Positions 30,758 to 43,800 of a stretch of DNA of 64,000 nucleotides are shown here, piece by piece. The notes beneath the pieces were generated by a model. It did no database searches. It was given only the letters and a program-made list of their open reading frames with translations, and had not been told where the DNA came from. Source of the stretch: Hyaloperonospora brassicae. Lineage: Eukaryota > Oomycota > Peronosporomycetes > Peronosporales > Peronosporaceae. Both the position numbers and the translations under genes were made by a program. The stretch is from NCBI GenBank assembly GCA_947650285.1, contig CANTFL010000002.1:124001-188000 (forward strand), written 5' to 3'. Positions within the stretch are counted from its first letter, which is position 1. Each line of letters starts with the position of its first letter.

Positions 30758-33700
30758 AAAATATTATTGAATTTGTTTTTTTAATTCCTTAATCTTTCAT
30801 CTTTTATCACCTCCAGCATTCGCGATATCGAAGAGGTACAAGGGACGGATGCATGCGGTGCAGACAACAGTACCAGACGTTTCTTACTTTGTTTACGTCT
30901 GGTTTCTATATAGAATTTAAACAAGAAGTACAATTCAAAGAAAGTTTAATTTGGCGTCGATACAGGCTCGTTCCAATCAAAGGTTGAGAAGGGCGGAAGC
31001 GGATATCCCAAGCTTTTATTCTAGTGCGTTGGCATAACGTTAAGATGGTGGTTCTTAAAAATGGCCAGCATACACGCTCACAAGCCATGTCCAAGATACA
31101 ACACCTTGGCATCGAATACTGTGAAAGCTTTAAACAGCGCGTTCAGGAGTATTTTAAATCTTTCAATCATCGAGAGTCTCATGGAAATTACGCGTTGCGT
31201 GGGGGTTATATGGTCTATCATATAGTTAAGTGAAAGGTGGGGAGTACTTATTCCATATGCATCTATCATAACGATTGTATGGCAGGGTGACTGTGGTTCT
31301 TTCCAAAGTAATCCAGTAGTCGGTTGACGCTTGCGGAATGTCTTTTATTATCACGCCTTAATTATTAAAAAAGATCAAATGAGTTATGATATACCAATAT
31401 ACGCTGAGTGCGCTGGCGTGCTATATTTGGCCGATCATGGCACAGCTCGTAAAATTTAGATGTTGTCGTGGAGGTGTGTCTAGACAGTAGCCCTCTCTTA
31501 AATCCTTTTGACTTCAATTAAACTTAATATTTGGTGTCATGTTATCATTTCCCACAGAGTACAGCTTAAAAAGCTATAGAGTGACCCACGACGAGTCCAT
31601 CTCGATCACCAATTATTGAGCAGCAAATCGTGCTCACCATCGATTTGCTTTCCTATATATTCGTGGGACACTGCTCTACAACTCTCTCGATATGACACGT
31701 ACAGGAATGATGGTATGGGCGATATGTAAGTCCTATAAAGCATAGCAGATAATCTCATTTAGTAATTTTTGCTTGAATTGTGCCGTGAGCGTGCCGTCCA
31801 CTGCGCTAATTTTTGGCCAATACTATAGAGAAATAGAGCGATGGGCGACACATTTACTAATAGTGGATTCGTTTGACGCCATAACAAACATCACACCAAC
31901 ATTAAATGGGGCTTCTGGTATAACAAGCGCCATATTATTAATCATCAAACAAATGGGCAACCGAGAGAAACCAATAATACGTGTATGAAGATGCCACAGC
32001 CATTATATTTTACACGATACAATTGTTCGATTTAAGACACCTGCTGTTATTCGACATTAGCAGGTTTAATATCGAATGCGTTACGCCCGTGGTGGCGTAA
32101 GGTGGGTATCTCACATGTATTAGACTCCTCGTTTCGTCAAGGATAATAGCTTTTTTGATTCCAGGTCATCACAATGAAGAATATCTCCCTTATAATGTAA
32201 AAATGGAGAAATATTTTATTGATCGATGTATATAACACCGCTCCACTTACATTTGTTTAATACAAATATGTAATAATCATCCAATTGTTTAATCGCTTTT
32301 AGAAGATTGCAACGGGGATAAGTGGTAAGCCTATATTAATGATACAAGTATTTTTCCTGATTGCAAAAGAGATAACACATATAAAAATCACTGTGTTAAA
32401 TATAGTCCTACATTCCCGCTACTATGAGCTTCTTACGCTTAACTTTCTTCTTCTCATTTCATCAACGATCACGTTTACGTGACGTCTATGAGTACGCAAA
32501 CTTGATTTGAGGACACTGAAGGGCTTCCAGTAGTTGGTGATAGCGTGGCCTATTGCACTAAGAGTCTATACGAGGGCAAATAGCCATTGAAACGCGAAAT
32601 TATTAATCAGGTAGATGTTGGCATATAAGTTTTGACGTTTGTAACCAGTTTAAAAATTGAAGTGACAGATCTTAAACGATAATTGCATAGAGTTTATCAC
32701 GCCTACCTACATGAAATCTTATAATATTTTGATAAGAGTTAAATTACATCAGCATTATTTACGCGGGCTCACCTATCTAAATCTTATTATTTCATTACAT
32801 TACGCGTGCCTGGAGTTCTGGATATAAACTCAAAAGGTAGATTTGATCGATAAATTGTTGATTGCTTTCGTTTTATACCTCTACAACATCTCTATCTGTA
32901 TAAGTTTGTGCTGTGGATTTCAATATAGCTACGCCAGTTTACTTAACACCATTGATTGTCGAACCGCATCATTTGCATTATTGCTAGCCCTACCTCCATA
33001 TTAGGTAAGGCTACAGAATCTCCATCGTTAGATAATGTTATCATATACCATCTCTTTATCCGACTATCATTATTTATACCGCCGAAGTGCGCCTTCATAT
33101 ACCGTCAAAGATTGAATAGGCTTTTACAATATTGAGTTTCTCCATATACACACTCGGCAGCATTCGTCTTGAACGAAGAAAGATTCCCGTCATTTCTGGC
33201 CTTTTTGAGCGCAACAGTATCATCATCGCTACCGCTATTGGTGATTGATATCCATGTACACGGCCGCATCGTACCGTTTCTTTACTACTACGCACATCGT
33301 TTCCGATAACTTCTGTGTGCATGTAGTGCGTGAATGAGCGCCGCATTTTCAGCAGCAAACCTCCACTTCTGAAAGTGTGTCGTTTTCGACCATGTTGATG
33401 GACGAAGAAGGATTTGAGTTGCCAACTCGTCTTTTAATTTCAAAATTAAGTTGACAGGTGTATGGATGCTCGCTTCAATCCCTTTGGCTATGGCCACTTT
33501 GTTTCAGTAGTATATCAAACAAGTTCCATATACGGTAATTTCTTAGATTTGTTTGAAGTAGCTTGCTTCATTCACATATTACTGTACTACTTCCGATACA
33601 TTGTCCTTCATGTAGCTTCAACCTTCGGATGGTGTCAACCCCGGCGTCTTAACACCTCATTAAACCGTCCCATACCTGATTTGTAAGTCATTGTACAAAG

Positions 33701-35910
33701 TCAGAACGGGCAATATTATATATTGGATGGAGCTTTCTTTTTATTTGACTCTTCGCAGACTAATTAAGTATCGAGACATTTGTATCGTCAATGATAATTA
33801 CTTTGTCGAAACGAAGATGTTTTTAGACCACAAATCGAGCATTATTGAATGACTTTTTCCGTTTTATTATATTAACTGAGGAGAAAGATTTTACGTGATT
33901 CTTTCTCCATGATACTTCCAGCAAGTACCAAAGAGGGAGCAGGCATAGCGTTGGACTTTAATCACTTTTAATCCAATAAAATCTTACTGCGCGGGTGTCA
34001 CGTCTTTGTGTGGCTTTCTACGTATCCTCAGTCATCTCTAACCTCCAGCCTCTATGAAAATCTCGTCTTCGTTCAGCTCTGACCAGGCTCGCGCGTCTAC
34101 TTCAATTTTTATAGGAGGGTCAAGAATTGAAATGGGTCCAGGAGACGCGATCTATTTATGCCGAGCTCTATGTCCAGGTTACTATAGTTCGAGACTTTCT
34201 TGACATTCTTAGGCTTAACTTTTGTTTAGCCTTTGTTTTTAAACAGCAAACCATGAGTCTTCTTATACATAATCGTGTGTTTGGGGCACTTAACAATGGC
34301 AGCGACCGAGGTCTCGGTCTTGATAACTCTTAACAAGAGCATAGAAGTAGTTCGGTGGAATTTATGCGATCATTTTTTACCAGTCCACTTTGTCAATACT
34401 GCTTACAAGTTGTATGGCAGCATCGTAGTGCCACCCAAAGGTCAAGATGATTCCGGTATGCGGCGGCTAGATATAAGTCGTCATGTTGCGCTGTAATGTC
34501 AAATTTCGGCATGTAAGTGCCTCAGGTCATCCAAAAAATGCGAATGACCTTCGTTTTATTTAAATCACTATGCAAGTACTTCTTTAAAAACTGAAGCCAC
34601 ATTGGCCAGAGTAAGAGAGATATTTTACACCATCACTTTTGCGCCAAAATGTCAAAAGTTACAGGATTGAGCACCTTGTTAGCAGTCTGGCCTGCAGAAG
34701 TCTTGAACTTGGTCAATCGTTCGTTCTGGTATCTCTGGCTTGTTGAAATGATCATTCACCTTCTGCTTTCTCTGGTTCATTCATTAATAAATTCCCTTGC
34801 TTGATGCGGTATACCACTAGTAAGTTACGAGCTTACACTATTTGTAAAAATACAAGGAATTTGTAGTTTGTCGAATGGATTGCTCTTGTAAAGATTGCTT
34901 TCCGCAGCACGCGGTATACTTCGCAACTAGGAAATAAAAAGAGTAGATTGATCTGTGTAAATACGAACATGCTATCAGCCAATCATGACTGTTGCGACAG
35001 CTTAGTAAGTTCTTTGCAGATTATGTAATGCGTCGGGATGCAAGTAGGATTATAATGAATGCGTGATGACCATTAAATTAGTCAGACTGTCCATTTTCGT
35101 CAGCCTAGGTAAAGGAACTTGCATCTTGACTGATTGACCCCATTCTATGGTCCGGTAACATTTAGTTTCGTGTATGCGTCTTCTGCTATGGTAGATATTT
35201 AGCGCAATATTGGTGAGACAACAACGAATATTGTTGAATGTGATGACGCTGTCGTCCAGCGTTTCGAATTGACATGTGTCGGTACTAGTCGTCGTGTAGC
35301 TGCTTTCGTCAAAATGTGGCGCCGTGTCTGTTCAGAAGGAGCGCCACGCCTGAATCAGTGCATCTTGTGGTCAGCGGGGCAGTTTAACAATCATTATTAT
35401 TCGCTGAATGATACCTGCAAAAAATACAAAAGAAGACAAGTCACTGGTGGTGTTCACATACGAGTGTACACAACGTTATAGCCATTGTTATAACGCAAAA
35501 GGTCAGTCGTGAAGTCAGACTTGTATACATCTGTGCGATATAAAACAGTTGGGCATATGACTTATCAGACTACGCTGACACAAGGTTTGTACGAGTCGCC
35601 TTAAGCGTGCTGTACGTAACTAGTACTGCCACCAACACAAATAGTTTCAGGCGATTTTGTCGATAGATTATTTGCTGTGTAAATCAACTTCATTAGTGTC
35701 CATAGCAAGAAGTCCTTCGCACGGTAAGCGTACCCGGTAGCCCGCTACATGGAGACCAAGCCTCCGGAAATTACTTCGCATTTGCAGATTTGACATGCTC
35801 ACTATAGCGAACTCAGCAGAAGCTTTTTGCTGGTATGTCGGATGCGTCTACACCAGCAAAGGTGAAAATCACGTACACAACAAAATTCTCGTCATAACTG
35901 ACAAGATTGA
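30758..35910. other. AT-rich DNA without recognisable genes
   Basis: Only short frames with no domains are present, and AT content rises compared with the left part. Scattered longer words suggest very old repeats, but nothing could be assigned. Confidence 0.45.
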
Positions 35911-36183
35911 ATGGCATCTGTCAATATAAAAGAAGAGACAGCGGCCCCGTCAATGAAAAGTTATTTGGCCAACAACCTTCCGCAAAGTTTTACAAGAGGT
36001 GAAGCGCATTACTATCATCATGGTAGTATTCACGTCGATAGGCGCAACGATTCATTGTTTTCTCGAGTGGACAATGGAAAAAGGCTAGCGTATAGCGTGC
36101 TAGTGCTAGCTTCTTTTTCTCTAGCTCTTACTACTCAGCACTTACTAGCTACAGTAACAGCGAAAATCACAACATGTAGCTGA
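35911..36183 (+). other. Small open frame with one hydrophobic segment (90 aa)
   Basis: It starts MASVNIKEETAAPSMKSYLA and has one candidate membrane helix (LAYSVLVLASFSLALTTQH) near residues 58-76. It resembles the start of a membrane protein, but nothing continues it downstream and no family is recognised. It may be spurious or a broken gene. Confidence 0.25.
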
Positions 36184-36744
36184 TGTACATATAAAGACAA
36201 GTCGTTGACAAAACGACGATCACTTACCTAAGGAAATGAGGGTTCTTGACCATAAATTCGAGCGGCGTGGGTTGAAAGGAGAACACCAGCTGACGCGAGA
36301 TACTATAATATGTCGCGAGACATCTTTATGAGATCAGTTTATAAGTTGCGATCATTATCAACATTTGCCGTCCACCCTGCCATCATGGAAGATGCAGGCT
36401 TATGCTCACCGCATTGCACGGTCAGGAATAAGCCAGCGCTATCCGAACGGGGACGTTGTTTAACTTGTGTGTTGTGACAAAAGACCCATTTCTGTCTCTA
36501 ATAGACCTCTATCAACAAGTTTCCGTGTACAAAACGTGTTTGTTTTGGGTCCGATAGAAAGTGACAGGCAGAAATATAAAAAATACCGCCAACCCCTTGA
36601 GAATATTTCATGCAGCCCCATGTCCCACGATGTGTCGTTTATTTCTTTCTTTTATCCTCACGAACCGACATGTTTAGCTTCGTACAACACAACTTTTAGC
36701 AAGCAAAAAGATCTTACATTTTCACCAGAGTTCTGGGGGCCGAC
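36184..36744. other. Upstream region of the XRCC4-like gene
   Basis: No gene is visible, and overlapping frames here are shadows. The promoter of the downstream gene should lie here, but no core element was identified with confidence. Confidence 0.4.
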
Positions 36745-37869
36745 ATGTCGTTGGTCGAAGTCGCTGTCGTTGATATTGAGTCGTCGTGTTTGGTCCCTCT
36801 GTTTGTGCACTGTCATCGCGTCCTTTCCGCCTCTAACATCTCTTCAGCCGCCTCTTCGAATTCTGCCTCTCTTCGTGTTCGGATACTCGATCCTCCGATG
36901 CTCTACGATGCAGAGGTCGCCCCCTGTCACAGGCCACGGGCACTCGAATGCTCGGATGTCGAGTACATAGTAGCAGTCGAGTCGGCTCTGCTTTCGCCCC
37001 AATGTGACGCCTCGACACGTCGTTTTGACTTTCGATGGAGCAGACACGAACAAACTCTAACGCTCATGGAAAAGACAAGTGTTGCCATGAAATTTTGTGC
37101 AATCAAATTTGAAGTGACCTCAGAAGAAGCAACATGGCTAGACTTGCTCCGTCGTGTAGCAACACGACAACAGGAGAAGCAAAAAGCAGCTGCTGATGCT
37201 GAGAGCCATCTGCAGCAGATGGAACTACTGATGAGGCGAAAGGAGGTGCAGCTGGATACGACGCTGATCGCAATACAAAAGGTGGAAAATCAGTTCGTGC
37301 ATAATTTCTGTGCTCTTTTAAATACAAAGAAAGATGAGATCAAGCGGCTGCGGTTCGAATTGTCGGAGAAATGCATGCACCGTGCCAATGAAAGCACAAT
37401 GACGGGCAAGAGAAGGATTGCTGTGTCGGCGAAGAAATCTACAGGAGCGAAGCTACAAAGAAAGAGAAAGGAGACAGAAGGCGAAGACGATGAAATGAGG
37501 AGCGACAATTCAAGCGAGTGTACTTTTGCAGATAGGGACGATAATGGTGCTCAGGCGAAAAAAGGGTTGGAAAGTCGTCCAAAGGGCAGCGCGACCAAGG
37601 CGTGTATCGCTTTGCCTCCAAGCTCGCGAAAAATTTCGATGCACAAGTGCGATGGTGAAGACTTGTTGTCAAGTATGAATGCCATCATTGATACCGAAGA
37701 AGAGAAAAATGACGGTTTACTGGTACGAGAGTTTGGGAAAGAAGACAAAGCCATGACATCGAAGATGAGGACGGCTCATGCTCCTATGCAAGTAGTTGCA
37801 AAAATGGAGCCGACGGCCGACGTAGCGATGGATTCCTCGGAGGAGGATATCCATGACATGCTATTGTAA
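36745..37869 (+). CDS. XRCC4-like DNA repair protein (374 aa)
   Basis: XRCC4 dimerises through a long coiled coil and holds DNA ligase IV at breaks during non-homologous end joining in the nucleus. Residues 1-~125 fit the beta head; VEYIVAVESALLSPQCDAST followed by FDF and LTLMEKTSVAMKFCAIKFE resembles the YVGELRKALLSG, FNF and FFFEK region of human XRCC4. A long helix spans ~127-208, with NFCALLNTKKDEIKRLR matching the conserved FILVLNEKKTKIRSL segment near the ligase IV site. A basic stretch (KLQRKRK, ~238) may be a nuclear signal. The acidic tail ends SSEEDIHDMLL, like SSPEDLFDEI in human XRCC4. The gene is single-exon and intact, and isolated in AT-rich DNA. The assignment rests on pattern matching of a weakly conserved family. 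Confidence 0.7.
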   Translation: MSLVEVAVVDIESSCLVPLFVHCHRVLSASNISSAASSNSASLRVRILDPPMLYDAEVAPCHRPRALECSDVEYIVAVESALLSPQCDASTRRFDFRWSRHEQTLTLMEKTSVAMKFCAIKFEVTSEEATWLDLLRRVATRQQEKQKAAADAESHLQQMELLMRRKEVQLDTTLIAIQKVENQFVHNFCALLNTKKDEIKRLRFELSEKCMHRANESTMTGKRRIAVSAKKSTGAKLQRKRKETEGEDDEMRSDNSSECTFADRDDNGAQAKKGLESRPKGSATKACIALPPSSRKISMHKCDGEDLLSSMNAIIDTEEEKNDGLLVREFGKEDKAMTSKMRTAHAPMQVVAKMEPTADVAMDSSEEDIHDMLL

Positions 37870-40800
37870 ATCCGTGAAGTCCATCGTCAAGACTCTATTG
37901 CGTGTAACGTTTGCTGTCTTGCACGTGTCGCGTAATGTGACAACGAGGTGCACATATGAAAGCAAAGAGGCAAAGCAGTTCCAACATATACCGATATCAA
38001 TGAGAACTTTGCTTTATATATGGCGCTTCGTGGTAAAAAGATTCCGAATGACCAAGTGAACCAAGACCACATTATGTATGGGATGGTCTTCGCACACTGT
38101 CGATCGGAGGTCGTCGGTCTGACGCACGACTGTATTCTGCTGCGAAGTAACGATTGAATGCGAAGTTTAATCGACTCCGTCTGTAAAAAGAAAAGGAGTC
38201 TAGAGTCTGCGCAAAATTTAGTCTAGTAGTAGGGGCGCCTCTTTCGGGCAAAGTAGAGGTGGATCTAAGACAAGATGAATAAACATAGAGGTCACTAGGA
38301 TTGCGTAAGATGGGTCAAATGTGAAGCAATTGTGATGTCAAGCAATTGTACTGTACATGGGCTCAAGTGTTCGCGTAGAAAGTGTTAGGCATACAACGAC
38401 CTGATGATGTAGCTCAAATGAGATACTGTAAGGAGGTACAACATCTTTCGTCAAAGGAATGCTAACAGATCAAAAGCTACACAGTTGTAAGGATAAACAT
38501 GACTGAGGAATTCGACTTGTGTATATGTAATATAGATCGCGATTGGCGTATGTCAAAGTAGTCCTACGAGAAAAGGATGACGTTCGATAATTACCTGCCA
38601 AAGAGACCAAAGTACGCCCCAACAAGGAAATCGACATTTATTGCTCGTACCTTATAATAATTTTGTCGACTTTTCACCAGGGTAAGGAACCTCACGTGAG
38701 TAACGTGTGGCACGTTTCTACTACTTAATAAAGTGTTATCAAATTATATACACCTACTTTGTGCCTGAAAAGCGTTCGCCCACGATCCGCGCACTTATCT
38801 TGGTACTATTTAGTTGAGAAAGTTATCATAGAAATCAATGTGCTGTGCTCTATCACCATTAGCAACAACGATCCTTTCTTACAAAATTAACTTGCTCTAC
38901 CAGCATTGACAAATTGCAACATTGATGCTAGCACTGCTCTCACGTATTGACACTCTACTCAATTAATTATTAGGCAGGTAGCGAAAGTAGAAAGACCACG
39001 ATCGCACATAACACGAACACCAGTAGCGACGCCACCTAAAAGTAATTTGACCCTCTATGTTATACCTGAATAGGCAGAGGATATGAACGACGAACATAAG
39101 CCCAGCCATATGCATGGATAACAACGGATCCGGGGAATCTCTGTCGATATGAATTCGGCCGAATTGCCAACGAATGATCCGTTAAGCAACTAAAAAGTGA
39201 AAATAGTACATGTTATCAGGTATATATCAGCCATGTAGTTCTACTGTCAATATTCCAGGATAAAGAGCACATCAGTTCGTATGACCTATATGAATTTCTG
39301 GATGCCAAAATTCAGAGATTCATTTTGGTGACCCGAACAAGAGCCGCTAGTTGTATGCACGGATACCTCTCATAGCAAGAGACAAAATTGATGGAATATA
39401 TAATCACGATGCGCGCAGCGTATAACACCCCTACAATTCTGTTATTTCTCGGCTCAAAATGCAAGCTAAACCTGTTATTTTTTTCACGGACCGGTGATAA
39501 ACGATGCGTCCAGACCGTCACGAAAGGCACTCCTACCTGGTGTAATCAGAGCATATTTATAGCTAGGAGTAGACAGGCATAGATTGAATATCGACATATG
39601 TATAAGGGTGTAAATAAGCATCCGACATGCGTCAGGCCCGTGGTTAAGCAGAAATATATCCTGATATTCTTACCGTAACAAACCTCCAAGGTCAGCGTGC
39701 TTGTGAGTAGTCGCTGATGTAAGCTTTATATGGAAAATAAAAATATGAATACTATGCAACTTAGTTGTCGAAATCATTTTTAATATGCAGATGTGTACCA
39801 CATTTAATTTTTAGATGCTTGTATATAAGTCTGATCTTTCGTGCGAAACTTCATACTGCCTTGCTCTGGACTTGAACACAACATTTTTCGACTAGGCCAC
39901 GTTAGTTTTTTGTAATCACAATGAGTTCTGACTCGGTATTAAATTTCGTATAATCTAGGGTGTCCGTCTGCAGTGTTTGATCAAACAAATTTTCTTAAAT
40001 AGCACTATTCTCGTCTACATAACTTCCGTCAATTTCTCAGTACATTTATCCGATCCATACTGTGAATTTTCGCAACTGATGTGTAATGATAAGGAGTTGC
40101 TTAGTCAAATGTAATGTAGCGCTATACAAACATAGACGAATCAGGCAATGCTTCACACATAATTGCATGTCAACAGACTTGTCCGTAATTACTGCTGTTT
40201 CACTCATTTTTACTGCACATAAATGTCATATCTAGAGATGGGATACAAAATTTGTCCAGACTTGATATAAGGATGATTTTAACGCTCAAACTATTTATTC
40301 ATTTAATGATCTGAAACGATTATTTTCATTCTATAGCCCATATTTTTTATTTTCGCCATAAGTAAGTATAAAAACAGAATAAATTTGGTGTTTACTCGAT
40401 GTTTTAAATAGTATTTATAATTACAAAAGGGATAACGATACGACTAAAATCGTGTGCAGTATTTTAACGTGCACTTTCAATAATCTGTATCATAAGTGCA
40501 ATATTTGGGCCGCTAAAATATGAGGATATACGTTTCTACTAGATTCAGTCGAAGATTACCGAAATATGAATCTTATCTCTTCGTTAGTCGTTCACGATTA
40601 AATTCCGCTTACGCCCCTTATATTGGATCGTACTAAGACTCAGCATCATTTCCTTCGAGTCTTGCTTTATTAAACCAGTGGTATGCTTTACAATTTGATG
40701 CTGTATCGTACTTTATTAGCTTTTAAAATTTGCGTCAATGCCACTACGCATAAAATCGACTTGTCTCGGCCTCGACTACTTTGTTGTGCACCGATGTCAC

Positions 40801-43800
40801 CAATAGGTCATTGTAGCAACATGTACTTAGACGTCAGTCCAAATAGGTGTGTTATTGATACTACGTTAAACCTGATTCGAGTAGAATATTGCTTTCAATT
40901 ACGATACACCATCAATAAATTTTAATTTCTAAGATACCCCCTTAACCGGCTAATCACTGAGGTGTCCTCGAGATATCCTCGAAACTAGACCAGCGTTTAC
41001 GTCTTACCTGGATACTATTTCTTCATCTAAGGTGAACGCTTCTGGCGTCAAAACCATTTTTTGCATACTCTGATGTATCGATATGGCAAGCAAGTTTTTA
41101 TCGATATAAAATAATGACGCCATGCACATGTGTCCACTATATATTTGCATATTTTCTGATAGTTTTAATGTGAAGATACACTGGATCTGAGAAATTACAA
41201 AAAGCGTCTTAATTTTTTACAGCGTCCATATATCAAACCTATTTGTTCCACTCAAGCCATCTTTGCAAAATCTTATGGTCCGGATGTTAACAATCAGGGC
41301 GTCTACATCAAATGGCGTGCAGCTCTCGCGTGAGTGCTAGATAACATTTGCATTTGCTGTTATTTCGTCGTGGGTACCTATATAAAGCATTTTTACTGGT
41401 TCCATTGGAAAGTAAATAATAACGCCACATGTTTTGGTGGCTAAATTGTATAGTTGTCAGAAATCATCAAGGTTCAACGTCCCCGGAAATATTTCTAAGC
41501 TTCCATCTTCTGCATGTGCACTTAAGCAGCGATGTGTGTTTATGAATACATGGCGTAATTCTGAATAAGGTCAAACTTTTCTTATATGATCCCATTGTAT
41601 CAACTGGATTGTCATCGCCTTTCCCAGAGTCGATAGGGTGGGCTCATTATCGACCAATTTGTCCGGACAGACCCTTAAGCATTTCATCTATAACCTTACC
41701 ATGTTAACGATGATATACGCGCACGCAATCATTGGATGTGCCTAAATTCAAAGCTTACGATATCATCAGCATTATATTGAAATATCTCATTGTGCTTTAC
41801 TTAATCCAGTTTCGCTTTCCAGGGCTTGCTCCAGAAGAACATCCTAGGTTTGTTTTATAATCATTCTACCCTGCCATTAGAGCAGAGTCACGTATGCGGT
41901 CTATTCTTTTCCATTAAGTAAAGCCTCCGCTGCCACCTCTTTACTTACCAACGACATCATTTCGTCCGATGTAGATAAATTGATAGATCGTCGGATGAAG
42001 CTCGCATTAGCAGACTTTTATGAATTAGGCGAAGGATTACATCGTTAGTGACGATGGTGTCGATATCTATCCATACAAGTGTAATTGCAATTGAAGATAT
42101 TGTATCATCGTGAGTATGTAGCCTTACATGTTTTTTTATCCCTGTCATGCACCCAATTTATACGTCAGAGCTGTGCTTCTCATCCCGGTCCGTGTTGAGC
42201 TTGCAAATGGCTTGAAATTGGTACTATCGAAATTTAAACTTAAATTGACATTCTACTGTACTACGATGGATATCATAGCATTTTCCTAACGAATTACACA
42301 AGAGTATTAGTCCGAGGTTTCTTCATTGCTACCAGACTAAGGTACCCCTCCTATGATTAGTATTGAAATGATACTCATGTATCGGTTTCGATCAAAACTT
42401 TATTGACTTTCGTAGGCGTACCTCAGGTGGAAGAACCGTCAAGTTTAGATTGATATTTATCGATATATAACCGTCCAGTTTGGTTGAGCATTTATCGGTA
42501 TATAACTTTGTGCTTAGTCGAAAGTTTTAGACACTTTTACCGCAGAGCTGACACGAAAGTGCGATTGAAGTGTCATGGTCCAACAATATCATTTTCGCTC
42601 CCACTTGGTATCATAGCTATGAATAAACATCAGTGTGTAACTCCAATGCATTTAACATGTGGTGCTTCTATCGTATATATGTATGTTTATAATAGTTATC
42701 ACATAAGTCTAGAGAATTAAGGTTAATTGGCAAGACCTGCTAAAGGTAAATTCCGGACTCACCTGATTGGCCACAATGTCAAGAATGTGACAGGTAGGAT
42801 AAGGAGAGACTGACGATACGCGCGACGATCGAGATGTCAAGGCGGATGAGACGGGATATCCAGTTGGCATGTGGGACCAGCATACGTCAATAGACAAACG
42901 GGACGTACGCCATGTGCAACTTGACAAGGCCAAGTTTCAGTGCCGATGGTCAACATGTGTACATATGCAGAGTCGACGTAGGGATTAACACTAAATATAT
43001 TTCGCTTATACTTTTTACCCAACTTGCACAAGTACAATACAAACCGTTTTCTATAGCTTCGTTCTGATGCGTTTCTTAAAACTTTAGAGAGTCGTAGAAA
43101 TTTATCGTAGCATATTCGCCACTTTGCTTTGGTAGTTAAAGGATAAGAGTTTAGCCGAACGTTGCTCAACATAGCTCAATTTAGCTTAGTATTGAAATGA
43201 GATCAAACAGGTCAGACTTGACCTAGGACTACGATTTTAAGTCTGATGTTCATGTAGGCCCCATCACATTACATGTGTTCAAATTGTAATAGAAGTGCAT
43301 AACCACTACTATTCTTAGAACTACGGAATATATTTACCTTGCCGTTGTTTAGTATGTTTTCGTTCCTGCAGCGCATTTTATAAGAAGCGTTCCGCATCGA
43401 CTTTCAGGTCTTTGACTCAGATAAAAAAGATTTTCGCTGTTTGAAACAAAATACGGCTTTATATGTACTGATAGGGCCCTGGAACGGGCATAGATGACGT
43501 GAAGTAATCTAATCTCGTGATGGGATTGAACTTATTCTATATCGAACGGTTACATATTACGAACAAAAGAACCGAGGCAAACAGTCTAAGAAACCTTGTT
43601 GGGATGACTATCTTTACTCGATTAAATTTTCGGCAGCATAAATTCTTTCTAGCTTATATTTTCTAATAGACAGGAGCTCGTTACATTCCTTAATCTATGA
43701 AGTGCGTGGCTTCTATACATCAGAGTCGTCCCAAGTAGACTTCCTGTTCGTCTTTCCAATGATTTACTAATTTTTTAACACGTAATTTGAGGCTACCTAC

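Noticed and set aside
36467..36970. 167-codon plus-strand frame
   Set aside because: Overlaps the start of the XRCC4-like gene in another frame and shows no domain.
42745..42970. GC-richer patch that might be a Copia LTR piece
   Set aside because: Shares only short words (for example CACCTGATTGG) with the region at 27000-27430; too little to call a repeat.
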